Translations under genes and position numbers: made by a program
Part shown: piece after piece, positions 34,047 through 43,258 of the stretch
How the letters are laid out: each line of letters begins with the position of its first letter
Position numbering within the stretch: the first letter of the stretch is position 1
NCBI RefSeq assembly: GCF_900182555.1
Contig: NZ_FXTH01000016.1
Span: 20,698 to 84,697 of the forward strand
Length of the DNA stretch: 64,000 bases
Direction of reading: 5' to 3'
DNA from: Fodinibius sediminis
GTDB taxonomy: Bacteria > Bacteroidota > Rhodothermia > Balneolales > Balneolaceae
Notes under the pieces: model-generated
The model's database searches: none
What the model saw: only the letters and a program-made list of their open reading frames with translations
Told to the model about the DNA's origin: nothing

Positions 34047-35843
34047 TTACGAATAGTCCTGTCCGTAGATGCTGCCGTCTTCGTCGGCCACCTGGACCAC
34101 GCGAAACATGCCGCGTTCCATGTGGTAGAGGATGTGGCAGTGGAAGGCCCAACGCCCTTTGTCACGTGGCGTAATGAGGGCCGAAATCCGCTGCGCAGGT
34201 TGTACGAGCAGGGTATGCTGGCGGGGATTGTATTGCCCGTTTCCGTTTTCCAGCTCCATCCACATGCCGTGTAGGTGAATCGGGTGTTCCATCATGGTGT
34301 CATTGACCAGCGTGAGCCGGAGCCGCTCGTTGTGGGTAAATTCAATGGGACCATCCACTTCATGAAACTGCTCGCCGTCGAACGACCACATGTAGCGTTC
34401 CATATTGCCGGTTAGGTGTAGTTCTACTTCACGCTGGGCATCGCGGGTGTCTTTGTTGGGACGCAGGCTTTTTAGATCGTTATAGACCAGTACTTTTCGT
34501 CCGTCGTTGCCAAGACCAATACCGGGTTCATCGAGCCGGTCAAACTGGTTTTGGGCAACGGCCGCTGCCCCCGGCCCGTGCTTGTCGGGGCCGTGTTTTA
34601 CGGGGGTCTTCTTCATGGCCGGCATTTGCATATCGCTATGATCCATATCTCCGTGGTTCATATCGCCATGGTCCATACCCTCCATGTCGCCCATAGCCAT
34701 CATCATGCCCATGTCTCTCATGCTGCGTTTGGGACGGGGGCGAAGCTCAGGTACCGGCGCTTCCATCCCTTCGCGCGGCGCAAGTGTGCCACGGGCGTAG
34801 CCACTACGGTCCAGGGATTCGGCAAAAATGGTATAGGGTTTTTCTTCTTTGGGTTCGACAATCACGTCATAAGTCTCAGCAATACCGATACGGAATTCTT
34901 CGATGGGTACCGCCTCCACATTTTGGCCGTCGGCGGCTACCACCGTCATCTCCAGGCCGGGAATGCGAACATCAAAGGCCGTGGTCCCGGCAGAAGCATT
35001 GATAAATCGCAGGCGCACTTTTTCACCTTTTTTGAACAAGGCGTTCCAGTTAGAATTGGGACCACGTCCATTCATCAGATACGTATAGGTCGCACTGGTT
35101 ACATCCAGCAGATCCGTGGCGCTCATCCGCATCTTGCCAAAGGAGAGATAATCCTTAACAGCATTACCAAACCCATCTTCTTTGACATCATTGATAAATT
35201 CTCCGAGGTCTCGCTTCTGATAATTATAGTACCCTTCCTGCTTCACGCTGTGTGCCAATACGTCGTGGGGATCTTCAAAGGTCCAGTCGGAGAGTACGAT
35301 CGGGTACTCACGGTCGTATTCGACCGGATCTTCATCGGCCGGGTCGATAATCATGGGACCGTAATGGCCGAGCTGTTCCTGCAGGCCCGAGTGGCTGTGA
35401 TACCAGTAGGTACCACTCTGTCGCACTGGATAGCGATATTCAAAGGTTTCACCGGGGGCGATGCCGTCAAAACTAACGCCAGGTACGCCATCCATCTGGA
35501 AAGGCAACAGGATTCCGTGCCAGTGGATAGAAGTCGTATCATCCAGCTTGTTGGTTACTCGAAGCAGTACGTCTTGCCCTTCTTTGAGGCGAATGAGCGG
35601 GGCAGGTACCGTTCCATTAATACCGATGGCTTCTCCTCGCTTTCCATCGATCTGGTGTGCCATTTTGCCGATGGTCAGATCAATAACGTTGTCCGGTCCC
35701 TGGGGAGTGAGTACGTTTTCGTTTGTGGTGTTAAATCCGCCAAGGGCATAACCTGGCAAGATGGAGCTTACTCCTGCAAATGCCGCCATTGAGGCGGTAT
35801 AACGTAGAAAGCGACGGCGTGTCATGTTATTATCTTCACTCAT
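34047..35843 (-). CDS. copA: Copper resistance multicopper oxidase CopA/PcoA
   Basis: 598 residues with a Tat signal (TRRRFLRYTASMAAF). Copper ligands: HWHGILLP, HSHSGLQEQ, HPIHLHGMW and the type-1 cluster HCHILYHMERGMF. A central Met/His-rich segment (MEGMDHGDMNHGDMDHSDMQ) matches the copper-storing repeats of PcoA/CopA. Periplasmic Cu(I) oxidation and copper sequestration. It is the first gene of the minus-strand copper cluster. A direct-repeat box lies 78 bases upstream, followed by CCTTATATTG as a possible -10. Confidence 0.95.
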   Translation of the reverse strand: MSEDNNMTRRRFLRYTASMAAFAGVSSILPGYALGGFNTTNENVLTPQGPDNVIDLTIGKMAHQIDGKRGEAIGINGTVPAPLIRLKEGQDVLLRVTNKLDDTTSIHWHGILLPFQMDGVPGVSFDGIAPGETFEYRYPVRQSGTYWYHSHSGLQEQLGHYGPMIIDPADEDPVEYDREYPIVLSDWTFEDPHDVLAHSVKQEGYYNYQKRDLGEFINDVKEDGFGNAVKDYLSFGKMRMSATDLLDVTSATYTYLMNGRGPNSNWNALFKKGEKVRLRFINASAGTTAFDVRIPGLEMTVVAADGQNVEAVPIEEFRIGIAETYDVIVEPKEEKPYTIFAESLDRSGYARGTLAPREGMEAPVPELRPRPKRSMRDMGMMMAMGDMEGMDHGDMNHGDMDHSDMQMPAMKKTPVKHGPDKHGPGAAAVAQNQFDRLDEPGIGLGNDGRKVLVYNDLKSLRPNKDTRDAQREVELHLTGNMERYMWSFDGEQFHEVDGPIEFTHNERLRLTLVNDTMMEHPIHLHGMWMELENGNGQYNPRQHTLLVQPAQRISALITPRDKGRWAFHCHILYHMERGMFRVVQVADEDGSIYGQDYS

Positions 35844-35920
35844 AGCTGGTTATATGTCCTCTTTTATTCAGTGTTATAGCAATATGATTCTGAGATAGTG
35901 CCGCAATATAAGGGGTAAAC

Positions 35921-35937
35921 CTTAAATCAAGCTTAAA
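35921..35937 (-). promoter_or_regulatory. CTTAAA-N5-CTTAAA direct-repeat box (site 1, copA)
   Basis: CTTAAATCAAGCTTAAA in the 156-base region between copA and the divergent OmpR-type regulator gene. Two hexamers at an 11-base period, one helical turn apart, in the orientation TTTAAG-N5-TTTAAG toward copA, with TATATTG about 9 bases further. It has the architecture of an OmpR-family activator site; the regulator encoded next door is the obvious candidate protein. Confidence 0.65.
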
Positions 35938-35999
35938 ACATTATTGGTCAGCATCTTTTATCTTTAGGTCGTTATTTAAATAATCAGAAAGTTAGTAGT

Positions 36000-36722
36000 A
36001 TGTGGATATTATTAGTCGAAGATGAAAAACAGCTTGCCCGTTCCCTCAAGCGTGGACTGGAAGAAGAAGGGCATGTAGTGGAAGTGATGCACGACGGAGA
36101 GGAGGCTGAGCTGCAGGGACTGGTCAATGATTACGACATGGTGATCCTGGACTGGCGGTTGCCCCATCGGGACGGCAAGCAAATTCTGGAGCATTGGCGG
36201 GCGGAAGAGCGGACCTTCCCCGTTCTCATGCTAACGGCCCTGGGGGATTTGGATCACAAAGTGTCAGGCCTTGATGCGGGCGCCGATGATTATATGGGCA
36301 AGCCGTTTTCGTTTGAAGAGCTGCTGGCCCGCGTTCGGGCATTGGGACGACGGTCCTCGGAGATGCAGAACGATGAGGTGGTCTCGGTAGGGCCCATTGA
36401 GTTGGATGCGCGCAAACACTGGGTAAAAGTATGCGGTATTAAGCGTTCGCTCAGGCCCAAAGAATTTATTCTGTTGGAACTGTTGCTTGGAGAGCCGGAA
36501 ACGGTGTTTTCAAAGACGCAATTAGCCGAGCGGGTCTGGGGCTCGGCCTACCACGTGAGCGATAACACCATTGAAGCTACAATTTCAACACTGCGCCAGA
36601 AGTTGGCCGAATCGTTTGATGAATGCGGGAAAATATTCTTGGAGGATCATTCTCAGGTGATTGAAACGATTCGGGGTGCAGGGTATCGACTACATAGTGA
36701 CCTAATTAACAACAATGAGTAG
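36000..36722 (+). CDS. OmpR-family response regulator (CusR/CopR type)
   Basis: 240 residues: receiver domain with DD-equivalent acidic pocket (VEDEKQ), phospho-acceptor Asp in MVILDWRLP (near residue 51), Thr in LMLTALG and Lys in MGKPF; C-terminal winged helix with YHVSDNTIEATISTLRQKL. Divergent from copA and followed by its kinase with an 8-base overlap. Very probably the copper-responsive activator of copA and of the other genes carrying the 11-base-period box. Confidence 0.93.
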   Translation: MWILLVEDEKQLARSLKRGLEEEGHVVEVMHDGEEAELQGLVNDYDMVILDWRLPHRDGKQILEHWRAEERTFPVLMLTALGDLDHKVSGLDAGADDYMGKPFSFEELLARVRALGRRSSEMQNDEVVSVGPIELDARKHWVKVCGIKRSLRPKEFILLELLLGEPETVFSKTQLAERVWGSAYHVSDNTIEATISTLRQKLAESFDECGKIFLEDHSQVIETIRGAGYRLHSDLINNNE

Positions 36723-38163
36723 CATTGTGAGTAGCATAACAAGCTTTTTTGATCGGCTCTCAATCTCTAAAAAACTGGCATTTTGGTATGGGCTAAGTTT
36801 GTTCGTGATGCTCAGCCTGTTCGGTTACTTTTTATACGAGTCGTACCATCAGTCGATCCATCATAACTATGATCGCCACCTTCGGTTCGAGGCCGAACAA
36901 CTGCTCCCGCATATCAACACCTCCGGGGATACGCTGGCTATTGACTTGTCGGGATATAGTCGCAATGCGGCACTTAAAAGTGGCGTCGAATACGGAACCT
37001 ACGTGCGGCTATACAACCAGAACGGCCAACTCATTTACCGGAGTCCGAACTTTATCGATGTCGATCAGCCACTGGAAACAGAGATCCCCAATGAGACGGA
37101 AGAGTATTCCTTCAGCAGCCAATGGCAGGACCTGCCGGCACGAACACTTTTCTACCCGATCCATGACTCCGGTGGAACGTTTTGCGGCTGGCTGGAAGTG
37201 ACCGGATTTGAATGGACGCTGCACGAAGAACTGAATCGGTTCAGAAGGTACCTGTTGGTTCTAATTGCCATAAGTGTGGCATTTTCTATTCTCGGGGGAT
37301 ACTGGCTTTCCCGAAGAGCACTAACGCCGGTAGCCTCTATCAATGAAGCAGCCAAATCAATCACAGCCACCGATTTAGACAAACGTATTCCGGTAAACTA
37401 CCAGGTAAAAGACGAGCTGACCGACTTGGCCGAAACCTTTAATATGATGCTCAATCGCCTGCAAAAAGGCTTTGAACGAGAGAAACGCTTTACCTCCGAC
37501 GCCGCCCACGAACTCATGACCCCACTTTCATCGATGCGCAGTGATGCCGAGATTATGCTCCGTAAACCCCGTTCCAAAGAGGAATACCAGGAAACGATAG
37601 AGCGTATGCTGAAAGAGGTTCAAAAGATGAGCGAAATGGTGCATCTGTTGCTGCAGCTTTCACGGGTAGAATCGGTACACCGCTCGAAGCCGGAGAAGGT
37701 TTGTATAAGCCGCATTACAGAAGCAGTGGCCGATCAACACCAGGAAAGTGCTCAGGCAAAGAATATCAGTATTCAAACGCAGATTGATCCTGACCTGCAA
37801 GTCCGGGCGCATGGAGCGTACATTGAAGAGGTAATCAACAATCTGATGGAAAATGCTGTGAAGTACACACCTGAAGGTGGCCAGGTAAAGCTGCAACTAC
37901 AACGCAGCAGCGGCAAGGCAGTTATCCACCTGAATGATACTGGCATCGGTTTTGAGGAGGAGACCAAAAAGCATCTTTTTGAACGGTTTTACCGGGCCAA
38001 TGAGTCAGAAGTACAACAGCAGTCCGGAAGTGGCTTAGGGCTGCCACTCGTAAAAGCCATTATCGAATTATATGGTGGAAAGATTCGAGCTTATAGTGAA
38101 GGAGAGGGGAAAGGAAGTACATTCGTGGTTGAGTTGCCGCTGGCAGATGGAAAGGAAATTTAA
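36715..38163 (+). CDS. Sensor histidine kinase (CusS/CopS type)
   Basis: 482 residues: helix 1 near residues 20-40, a periplasmic sensor of about 145 residues, helix 2 near 180-200, HAMP, HisKA with SDAAHELMTPLSSMR (phospho-His), then N, G1 and G2 boxes (NLMENAVKYTPEGG, DTGIGF, GSGLGLPLVKAII). Matches copper/silver-sensing kinases in layout and neighbourhood. Its stop overlaps the stop of the convergent methyltransferase gene by 4 bases. Confidence 0.92.
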   Translation: MSSIVSSITSFFDRLSISKKLAFWYGLSLFVMLSLFGYFLYESYHQSIHHNYDRHLRFEAEQLLPHINTSGDTLAIDLSGYSRNAALKSGVEYGTYVRLYNQNGQLIYRSPNFIDVDQPLETEIPNETEEYSFSSQWQDLPARTLFYPIHDSGGTFCGWLEVTGFEWTLHEELNRFRRYLLVLIAISVAFSILGGYWLSRRALTPVASINEAAKSITATDLDKRIPVNYQVKDELTDLAETFNMMLNRLQKGFEREKRFTSDAAHELMTPLSSMRSDAEIMLRKPRSKEEYQETIERMLKEVQKMSEMVHLLLQLSRVESVHRSKPEKVCISRITEAVADQHQESAQAKNISIQTQIDPDLQVRAHGAYIEEVINNLMENAVKYTPEGGQVKLQLQRSSGKAVIHLNDTGIGFEEETKKHLFERFYRANESEVQQQSGSGLGLPLVKAIIELYGGKIRAYSEGEGKGSTFVVELPLADGKEI

Positions 38164-38801
38164 TGCGGTTTGCTCGCTTCGATTTTTTTGAAAATGCCCT
38201 TCGCAGTTAAATCCTGAACCTTTTCAATACTCCAGCCAGCCTTTTCAACATTTTCGACCGTTTGCCGAGCAATGTGAACACCACTTATATAGTGTATTGG
38301 GCTGTCAAGTCTATCCATTAACGAACCTAGCATAGGATTTTCAGCACGCATGTGTTCCAACAGATGAAGTTTACCACCAGGCTTGGTGACGCGCAGGGCT
38401 TCTTTTAATCCCAAAATGGGATCTGGTACCGAGCAAAGCACAAAGGTTGCAACCACTTCGTCAAAATGATTGTCTGGAAAATCCATGTCCTGGGCATCCA
38501 TCTCTTTAAGGATAACATGGTCTTTTTGTTTATCCTTCAGCAGCCCTTTTGCCCGTTTGAGCATGCCGGGAGAAAGGTCTATTCCTGTTATTTCAATCTC
38601 TTTAGGGTAGTACGGGATGTTTTTACCAGTGCCCACGCCGATTTCCAATACTTTTGGACCGTGGATCTGTTGCCAAAGTTTTTCTCGCCATTTTTTATAC
38701 CAAAGATGTTCGACCGGCCACTCCATCAGATTATATATAACTGATGTAGCGTTGTACCGCTTTTTAGTAAATTGGGTTTGTTTAGGATTTGAATTATTCA
38801 T
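38160..38801 (-). CDS. Class I SAM-dependent methyltransferase
   Basis: 213 residues of the UbiE/COQ5-like type: SAM motif VLEIGVGTGKNIPYY, acidic end of strand 2 in ITGIDLSPGML, motif II ATFVLCSVPDP and motif III KPGGKLHLLEH. Related to phospholipid or menaquinone methyltransferases; substrate not determined. No obvious link with metal genes apart from its place in the block. Confidence 0.88.
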   Translation of the reverse strand: MNNSNPKQTQFTKKRYNATSVIYNLMEWPVEHLWYKKWREKLWQQIHGPKVLEIGVGTGKNIPYYPKEIEITGIDLSPGMLKRAKGLLKDKQKDHVILKEMDAQDMDFPDNHFDEVVATFVLCSVPDPILGLKEALRVTKPGGKLHLLEHMRAENPMLGSLMDRLDSPIHYISGVHIARQTVENVEKAGWSIEKVQDLTAKGIFKKIEASKPH

Positions 38802-38841
38802 TCGAATCGAGACTGTATATTAAATTTATTTTTATTCGGAT

Positions 38842-39546
38842 TTATAGTAAGCGTATCATGAAATAACTCCCGTCATCACTGGTAAGTTTTTGGCGTATGA
38901 TTCCCCGTTCTTTATCTACGATTTCAATCACCCCGTAAGCAAACCCTTTTACTTTTATGCCGAGTACATACACCCCAAGATCTACATCTGAGTTAATTTG
39001 ATACTGTCCAGTTTGCAGCGTGTCGTTAGAAACCACCCGCCGGTCGTAGATGGTAATTTTACTCTTTCCTCCCAAAAAGCCCACCAGCCCTTTATCAATA
39101 TTCAAGGCAAATTCAATAGATTCCATCTCCCATCCGGGCTTGGGAGCCGTTGGGTAAAAAGCATTCGTATCCAACAGGTTGACCTTGATTTCACTGCCTT
39201 TCCCGTAATCTGTAAAGGGGAAAACATTTAGCAAAACTTTTTGTTCATCTGGTTGGCAGGTATAAAGGGTTTTGGTGCTGTCTTGTAGCTCCCCTTTAGC
39301 ATTGTATGAATAAAGTTCAACCGGAAGACGATAGGTATTGGCTTTTTGTTCTATGGAACCGACTATCAGCTTTTGGTACGACTCCAACTCTCCCTCTTTG
39401 CTATAGTTACATTTTTTGTACTGGTTTCCGTCAATTTCAAAGAGCAGCATTTGGGTATCCTGTCCGAAACCGGATGACGGAAGTAAAATATACAAACACA
39501 AGATAAAGAATAGTTTTGAGCAGTTCGCTGTTTTTTTCTCAGGCAT
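38842..39546 (-). CDS. Exported protein of unknown function
   Basis: 234 residues with a signal peptide (LFFILCLYILLPSSGFGQ). The mature part is beta-rich with regularly spaced strands, somewhat like DUF3108/lipocalin-type periplasmic proteins, but I cannot name the family. It follows the patatin gene and could share its transcript. Confidence 0.7.
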   Translation of the reverse strand: MPEKKTANCSKLFFILCLYILLPSSGFGQDTQMLLFEIDGNQYKKCNYSKEGELESYQKLIVGSIEQKANTYRLPVELYSYNAKGELQDSTKTLYTCQPDEQKVLLNVFPFTDYGKGSEIKVNLLDTNAFYPTAPKPGWEMESIEFALNIDKGLVGFLGGKSKITIYDRRVVSNDTLQTGQYQINSDVDLGVYVLGIKVKGFAYGVIEIVDKERGIIRQKLTSDDGSYFMIRLL

Positions 39547-39567
39547 TAATCGAGTATAGTTATTTAG

Positions 39568-40419
39568 TTATTCAATCGGCAAAGGTACGCATCCATAACC
39601 TTGTTCCAGGGCTCGTCTGGAAAATTGGTATGCTTCTTCAATGATCATTTCGGTCTTGCTGAAATCCAGTACACTTGTTAAATGGGTATTAATGCAGAGG
39701 TCTAAGAGATACAGCTCCGTATTGGCAGCAATTTCTTGAATATCGTTTCTAAGCTTTTGGTGCTGGCTGACCTGGGCCGTACGAATGACCATATTGAATA
39801 GTCCCTCCACAGAATTGCTGAACTGGTGCCGGCATTCGCTTAACATGCAGTAGATGGCATCTGCCCCCAGATCATATGCCTTGTCAATTGGAATATTGTT
39901 GGTAATACCTCCGTCCACCAATTGTCTCCCGTTCATTAGCTGGGGAGGAAAATAGACCGGAATAGCGCAGCTGGCCATCAGAGCAGGTAATAGCGATCCA
40001 TTGTCCAGATATACCGATCCTGCTTTTTGAAGATCGGCTGCGACCACTGTTAGCGGGATATTGAGCTCTTTAAAAGTATCAACTGGGAGATTCCTTTTTA
40101 GGAATCGTTTTATACCTGATGGTTTAAACAAACTGGAAGCATTGCCCCATCTCCATAGAAGCTCTGGGTTGAACCGGTAAAGTTTTTGTTCTGAAATTTC
40201 TTTCCAAAGCTTTTTTAAATGACTTATATCCAACCCAGATGCAATGAAAGCTCCATTAATTGCCCCAATTGAAGTACCGATAATAAAATCCGGTTTTACC
40301 CCATGTTCCACCATCGCTTGATAAAATCCGATTTCGGCCGCCCCTTGAGCCCCGCCTCCGCAAAGAACAAGGGCCGTTTTTTTAGATTCGGCGGGCATAC
40401 TATTGATTGTCCCCATCAT
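39568..40419 (-). CDS. Patatin-like phospholipase
   Basis: 283 residues with the full patatin dyad: oxyanion loop CGGGAQGAAEIG, nucleophile Ser50 in GTSIG and DGG at 169-171. No export signal, so a cytosolic or peripheral acyl hydrolase acting on membrane lipids. Overlaps the end of the cytochrome gene by 20 bases, so it belongs to its operon. Confidence 0.9.
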   Translation of the reverse strand: MMGTINSMPAESKKTALVLCGGGAQGAAEIGFYQAMVEHGVKPDFIIGTSIGAINGAFIASGLDISHLKKLWKEISEQKLYRFNPELLWRWGNASSLFKPSGIKRFLKRNLPVDTFKELNIPLTVVAADLQKAGSVYLDNGSLLPALMASCAIPVYFPPQLMNGRQLVDGGITNNIPIDKAYDLGADAIYCMLSECRHQFSNSVEGLFNMVIRTAQVSQHQKLRNDIQEIAANTELYLLDLCINTHLTSVLDFSKTEMIIEEAYQFSRRALEQGYGCVPLPIE

Positions 40420-41323
40420 TTATCTTCAATTCTCCGGTATTCCATGGACGAGTTCGTTGGTTGTATCTTTTTGCAACCTGTATAACATCTTCTTGCGAAA
40501 TTCTAGTTTGACTGCCTTCACTCTCGCCACGTAGATAATTTAGTATGGCAGCTATTTCTGCCGCACTTAATCGTGCCTTAAATGAGGGCATGCTGCCTTG
40601 ATATTGTTGTTCTTGTACTTCAATCTCACCTTGTAGACCATGAAGTAAAATTCGGATGGGAACGGATTTATTGCCGGTGACCCACTCAGATTCGACCAGT
40701 GGTGGGAAAGCGCCCGATACCCCTTCTGCATTAGCTCCATGACAGGAGGAACAGTTTTGAGAATATAGGTTTTCACCATTTAATAAGGCCGGATCCCCTT
40801 CCTCATTGAAAGGTGTCTCGCTAGGCTCATCCAGTCCGGGAACCATCTTTCTCATATTTCCATACTCTTCAGAGAGGCGGCGGTTCATTCTGGCCATATT
40901 TTGTTGCCCCATTCGTTGGTGCATTCGGGCCATCTGATCGTGCATGCCCATCATCTGGTCATACCACTCACCGGTCATATGACCCTGCATGTGCATGCCC
41001 ATGCCTTGCCCCATCATCTTATCGCCCTGCATATGACGTCCCATGTTGCCAGTCATCATTTGTCGGTGGCTGACATCCATGTTGCCGTGCATCTTCTGCA
41101 TCTGGTTGTAGAGCGATTGTAAGTCCGAAGGCAGCGTGTCCATTGCGCCTTCATAGTTTGTCAACAGCTTTTTGTAATTAGATTGCAGAGAATCATAGGC
41201 GGTTTCTAATTCCTCCCGTTGTTCCTCACTCATGTAGCCAGAGCCTCCCATTTGACATGAGGATAGAAAAACGAGGAGTCCTATTGTTACCAGATAAAAT
41301 CCAACGTCTTTTTTATTCATCAT
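40400..41323 (-). CDS. Met/His-rich c-type cytochrome lipoprotein
   Basis: 307 residues with lipobox LSSCQM. Residues ~76-140 are rich in Met, His and Gln (MMGQGMGMHMQGHM), a likely copper-binding segment. The C-terminal ~100 residues are a class I cytochrome c domain with CSSCHG and a candidate axial Met in GSMPSFKARLS. It could pass electrons between copper and the respiratory chain; the combination is unusual and points to copper redox chemistry in the periplasm. Confidence 0.88.
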   Translation of the reverse strand: MMNKKDVGFYLVTIGLLVFLSSCQMGGSGYMSEEQREELETAYDSLQSNYKKLLTNYEGAMDTLPSDLQSLYNQMQKMHGNMDVSHRQMMTGNMGRHMQGDKMMGQGMGMHMQGHMTGEWYDQMMGMHDQMARMHQRMGQQNMARMNRRLSEEYGNMRKMVPGLDEPSETPFNEEGDPALLNGENLYSQNCSSCHGANAEGVSGAFPPLVESEWVTGNKSVPIRILLHGLQGEIEVQEQQYQGSMPSFKARLSAAEIAAILNYLRGESEGSQTRISQEDVIQVAKRYNQRTRPWNTGELKINDGDNQ

Positions 41324-41376
41324 AACTCTCTTTAATCGTTAAAGTTAACCTACTATAAAATGGTATTAATATGGAT

Positions 41377-42906
41377 TTATAGCCAACCATTGCTAAATCC
41401 TGCTTTTTTTAAACCGTTTAAAAGATGCCTGGAGCCACGCATAAGCTTCCAGATCAATTCGGACCTATAATTTTCGATCATTAAGACAACCGGACCAAGA
41501 TTGATACCATAATGATAAGAAGACGTCCACCCATCCTGATTTTTTTGGTTATTGGGATAGGTAAGATTGAAACTACATCTCAGGCAATATTTCCCTGTAA
41601 TCTGGGGATACACGTCTTGGAAGTTTTGAATGGTTGGCAACACAATTTCAGGGGCGAAGGGTAGCGAAGCGACTACAGCCCACGGGGCAACCGTGCCATC
41701 ATCGGGTCCGTAGGGTGCGCCACGGGCGATATAGCCAAAGAAGGAGCGTTCAATGCCGTTGACTTTTTTTGTACTCCAACCCGGGCCGTCGCTGGCTGTT
41801 ATTCCCCAGAAATTTTCTCCGTAGCCTTTAAAGTCTAATGGATTTCGTATGGCGTAATCACGCTGGACATAGGTAGCCCGGCGGCTATTTTTAAAATAAT
41901 TGGTCCCTTTTTCCCGCATAAAAGCATCCTGGATACCACGAAAATCGATCCAGATGTGGGAATATTGGTGGATAAACAGCGGTCCGCCGTAGATGAATTC
42001 ATAGCCATATATCTTTTTCCATTCATAGGAAGAAGTCCAGGCTTTGTAGCTTTCCCTCGGCAACGGTTGGGACGGAGAGCCAAGAGCGAGGAAGTACAAG
42101 AGCCCAGCCTCGTCATAGCCTTCCCACCGATAGGGTAGAAAGCCGTCCTCTGGTGTCCACCCGTGGGTGATTGTGGCTTTACCGTTGCAAGCCCATTTCC
42201 AATCGACACGGCGATAAATCTCATCGACCAGGGTTCGGATTTCCTGTTCCTGTTTGGTTTCGCGGTCAAAAAAGGCGGCAGCCAGAAGCATACCAGCCAG
42301 CAGAATACCGGTATCGATCGTCGACAATTCGCACTTACCGGCACGTTTCCCAGTCTTCATATCCAGAAAATGATAATAGAAACCTTTGTGTCCGGTAGCA
42401 TTTGGAGCGGGACTTTGCTCGCTGGTCCAAAAGAAGCGCAGGGTGGATAAGGTACGTTGAACTGCTTCGCTTCGTGATATCCAGTCGCGTTCAACTCCCA
42501 CCACATAGGCTCCTAATGCAAAACCGACCGAAGCTATACTGGCAGGCGAACCCAACTGTGAATTGTCTGCTACCAGCCCGTTATTCGGATTGGTTTCATG
42601 CAAGAAATAATCGAAAGCGTGGCGTTGCAACCTATCCAATCTTCCACTATCAAAGTCGGAAGGTGGTTTGTGTTCTGATGGTATCTTTTCGAATCGAATA
42701 TTTTCTGATTTTTTTGGTAGCTGACGAAATGCCTCTTCTGTTATCCTTTGGGTAGAAATACCGTCATAAAGTTTATCTTCTATAGCCTTAATTACCCGGT
42801 CAATCACTTTTGAATCAGCACCGGTAGCAACCAGCATACGGCGTAGCTTAGCCTCATTATAAGGTTCTTTTTCTCCGGATGCTTTTGTGACGTTTATCGT
42901 AGCCAT
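41377..42906 (-). CDS. ATP-cone domain fused to a glycoamylase-like (GH144-type) domain
   Basis: About 509 residues from the ATG at 42906 (an in-frame TTG lies two codons upstream). Residues 1-75 are an ATP-cone (INVTKASGEKEPYNEAKLRR, DKLYDGISTQRITEEAF), normally a nucleotide-sensing domain of ribonucleotide reductase. The rest resembles the glycoamylase domain seen in periplasmic beta-1,2-glucanases (SIASVGFALGAYVVGVERDW, STIDTGILLAGMLLAAAFFD, YDEAGLLYFLALG, GYGENFWGITASDGPG). No signal peptide, so the protein would be cytosolic. The ATP-cone closely matches that of the gene at 43259-44104. Confidence 0.85.
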   Translation of the reverse strand: MATINVTKASGEKEPYNEAKLRRMLVATGADSKVIDRVIKAIEDKLYDGISTQRITEEAFRQLPKKSENIRFEKIPSEHKPPSDFDSGRLDRLQRHAFDYFLHETNPNNGLVADNSQLGSPASIASVGFALGAYVVGVERDWISRSEAVQRTLSTLRFFWTSEQSPAPNATGHKGFYYHFLDMKTGKRAGKCELSTIDTGILLAGMLLAAAFFDRETKQEQEIRTLVDEIYRRVDWKWACNGKATITHGWTPEDGFLPYRWEGYDEAGLLYFLALGSPSQPLPRESYKAWTSSYEWKKIYGYEFIYGGPLFIHQYSHIWIDFRGIQDAFMREKGTNYFKNSRRATYVQRDYAIRNPLDFKGYGENFWGITASDGPGWSTKKVNGIERSFFGYIARGAPYGPDDGTVAPWAVVASLPFAPEIVLPTIQNFQDVYPQITGKYCLRCSFNLTYPNNQKNQDGWTSSYHYGINLGPVVLMIENYRSELIWKLMRGSRHLLNGLKKAGFSNGWL

Positions 42907-42917
42907 AGGCAAAGTGG

Positions 42918-43250
42918 TTACTGATGGTCTTTAGCAGGTAGGGTACCATAATATTTGTGGTCAACCTGTTTTCGCCATTGATATCGATCTAAAATACTTT
43001 TGACTTCCGAAATCGGGGGCTTTTCGTGATAGGACCCATTTAAGAAGAGTACTGGCAGAATCAAGGGATTTCCCAGTTCAGATATCAACGCTTTTGCTTG
43101 CTTGGTATCAAAGCGTAAATCGATAAAGGTAAATGCTTGCTGTTTGGCCCGAAGCAGATTGACTAATTTCTGGAGGTATTCACACCATTCCTTGCAGTAA
43201 ATAATTAAAGTTGAATACTTTTCGAGGTGATTATCATCGGAGTAATTCAT
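42918..43250 (-). CDS. Glutaredoxin/thioredoxin-fold small protein
   Basis: 110 residues. LIIYCKEWCEYLQKLVNLL gives a redox-like CxxxC pair at the N-terminus of helix 1, then FTFIDLRFD and LPVLFLNG follow the glutaredoxin pattern (cis-Pro before a strand). The active-site spacing is one residue longer than CxxC, so thiol-disulfide activity is uncertain; metal relay is another option. Lies between the two ATP-cone genes, 8 and 11 bases from them. Confidence 0.75.
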   Translation of the reverse strand: MNYSDDNHLEKYSTLIIYCKEWCEYLQKLVNLLRAKQQAFTFIDLRFDTKQAKALISELGNPLILPVLFLNGSYHEKPPISEVKSILDRYQWRKQVDHKYYGTLPAKDHQ

Positions 43251-43258
43251 TTGGGTAC

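Noticed and set aside
34551..35792. 413-residue plus-strand ORF opposite copA
   Set aside because: Fully inside the copA gene on the other strand; composition follows the reverse of copA codons.
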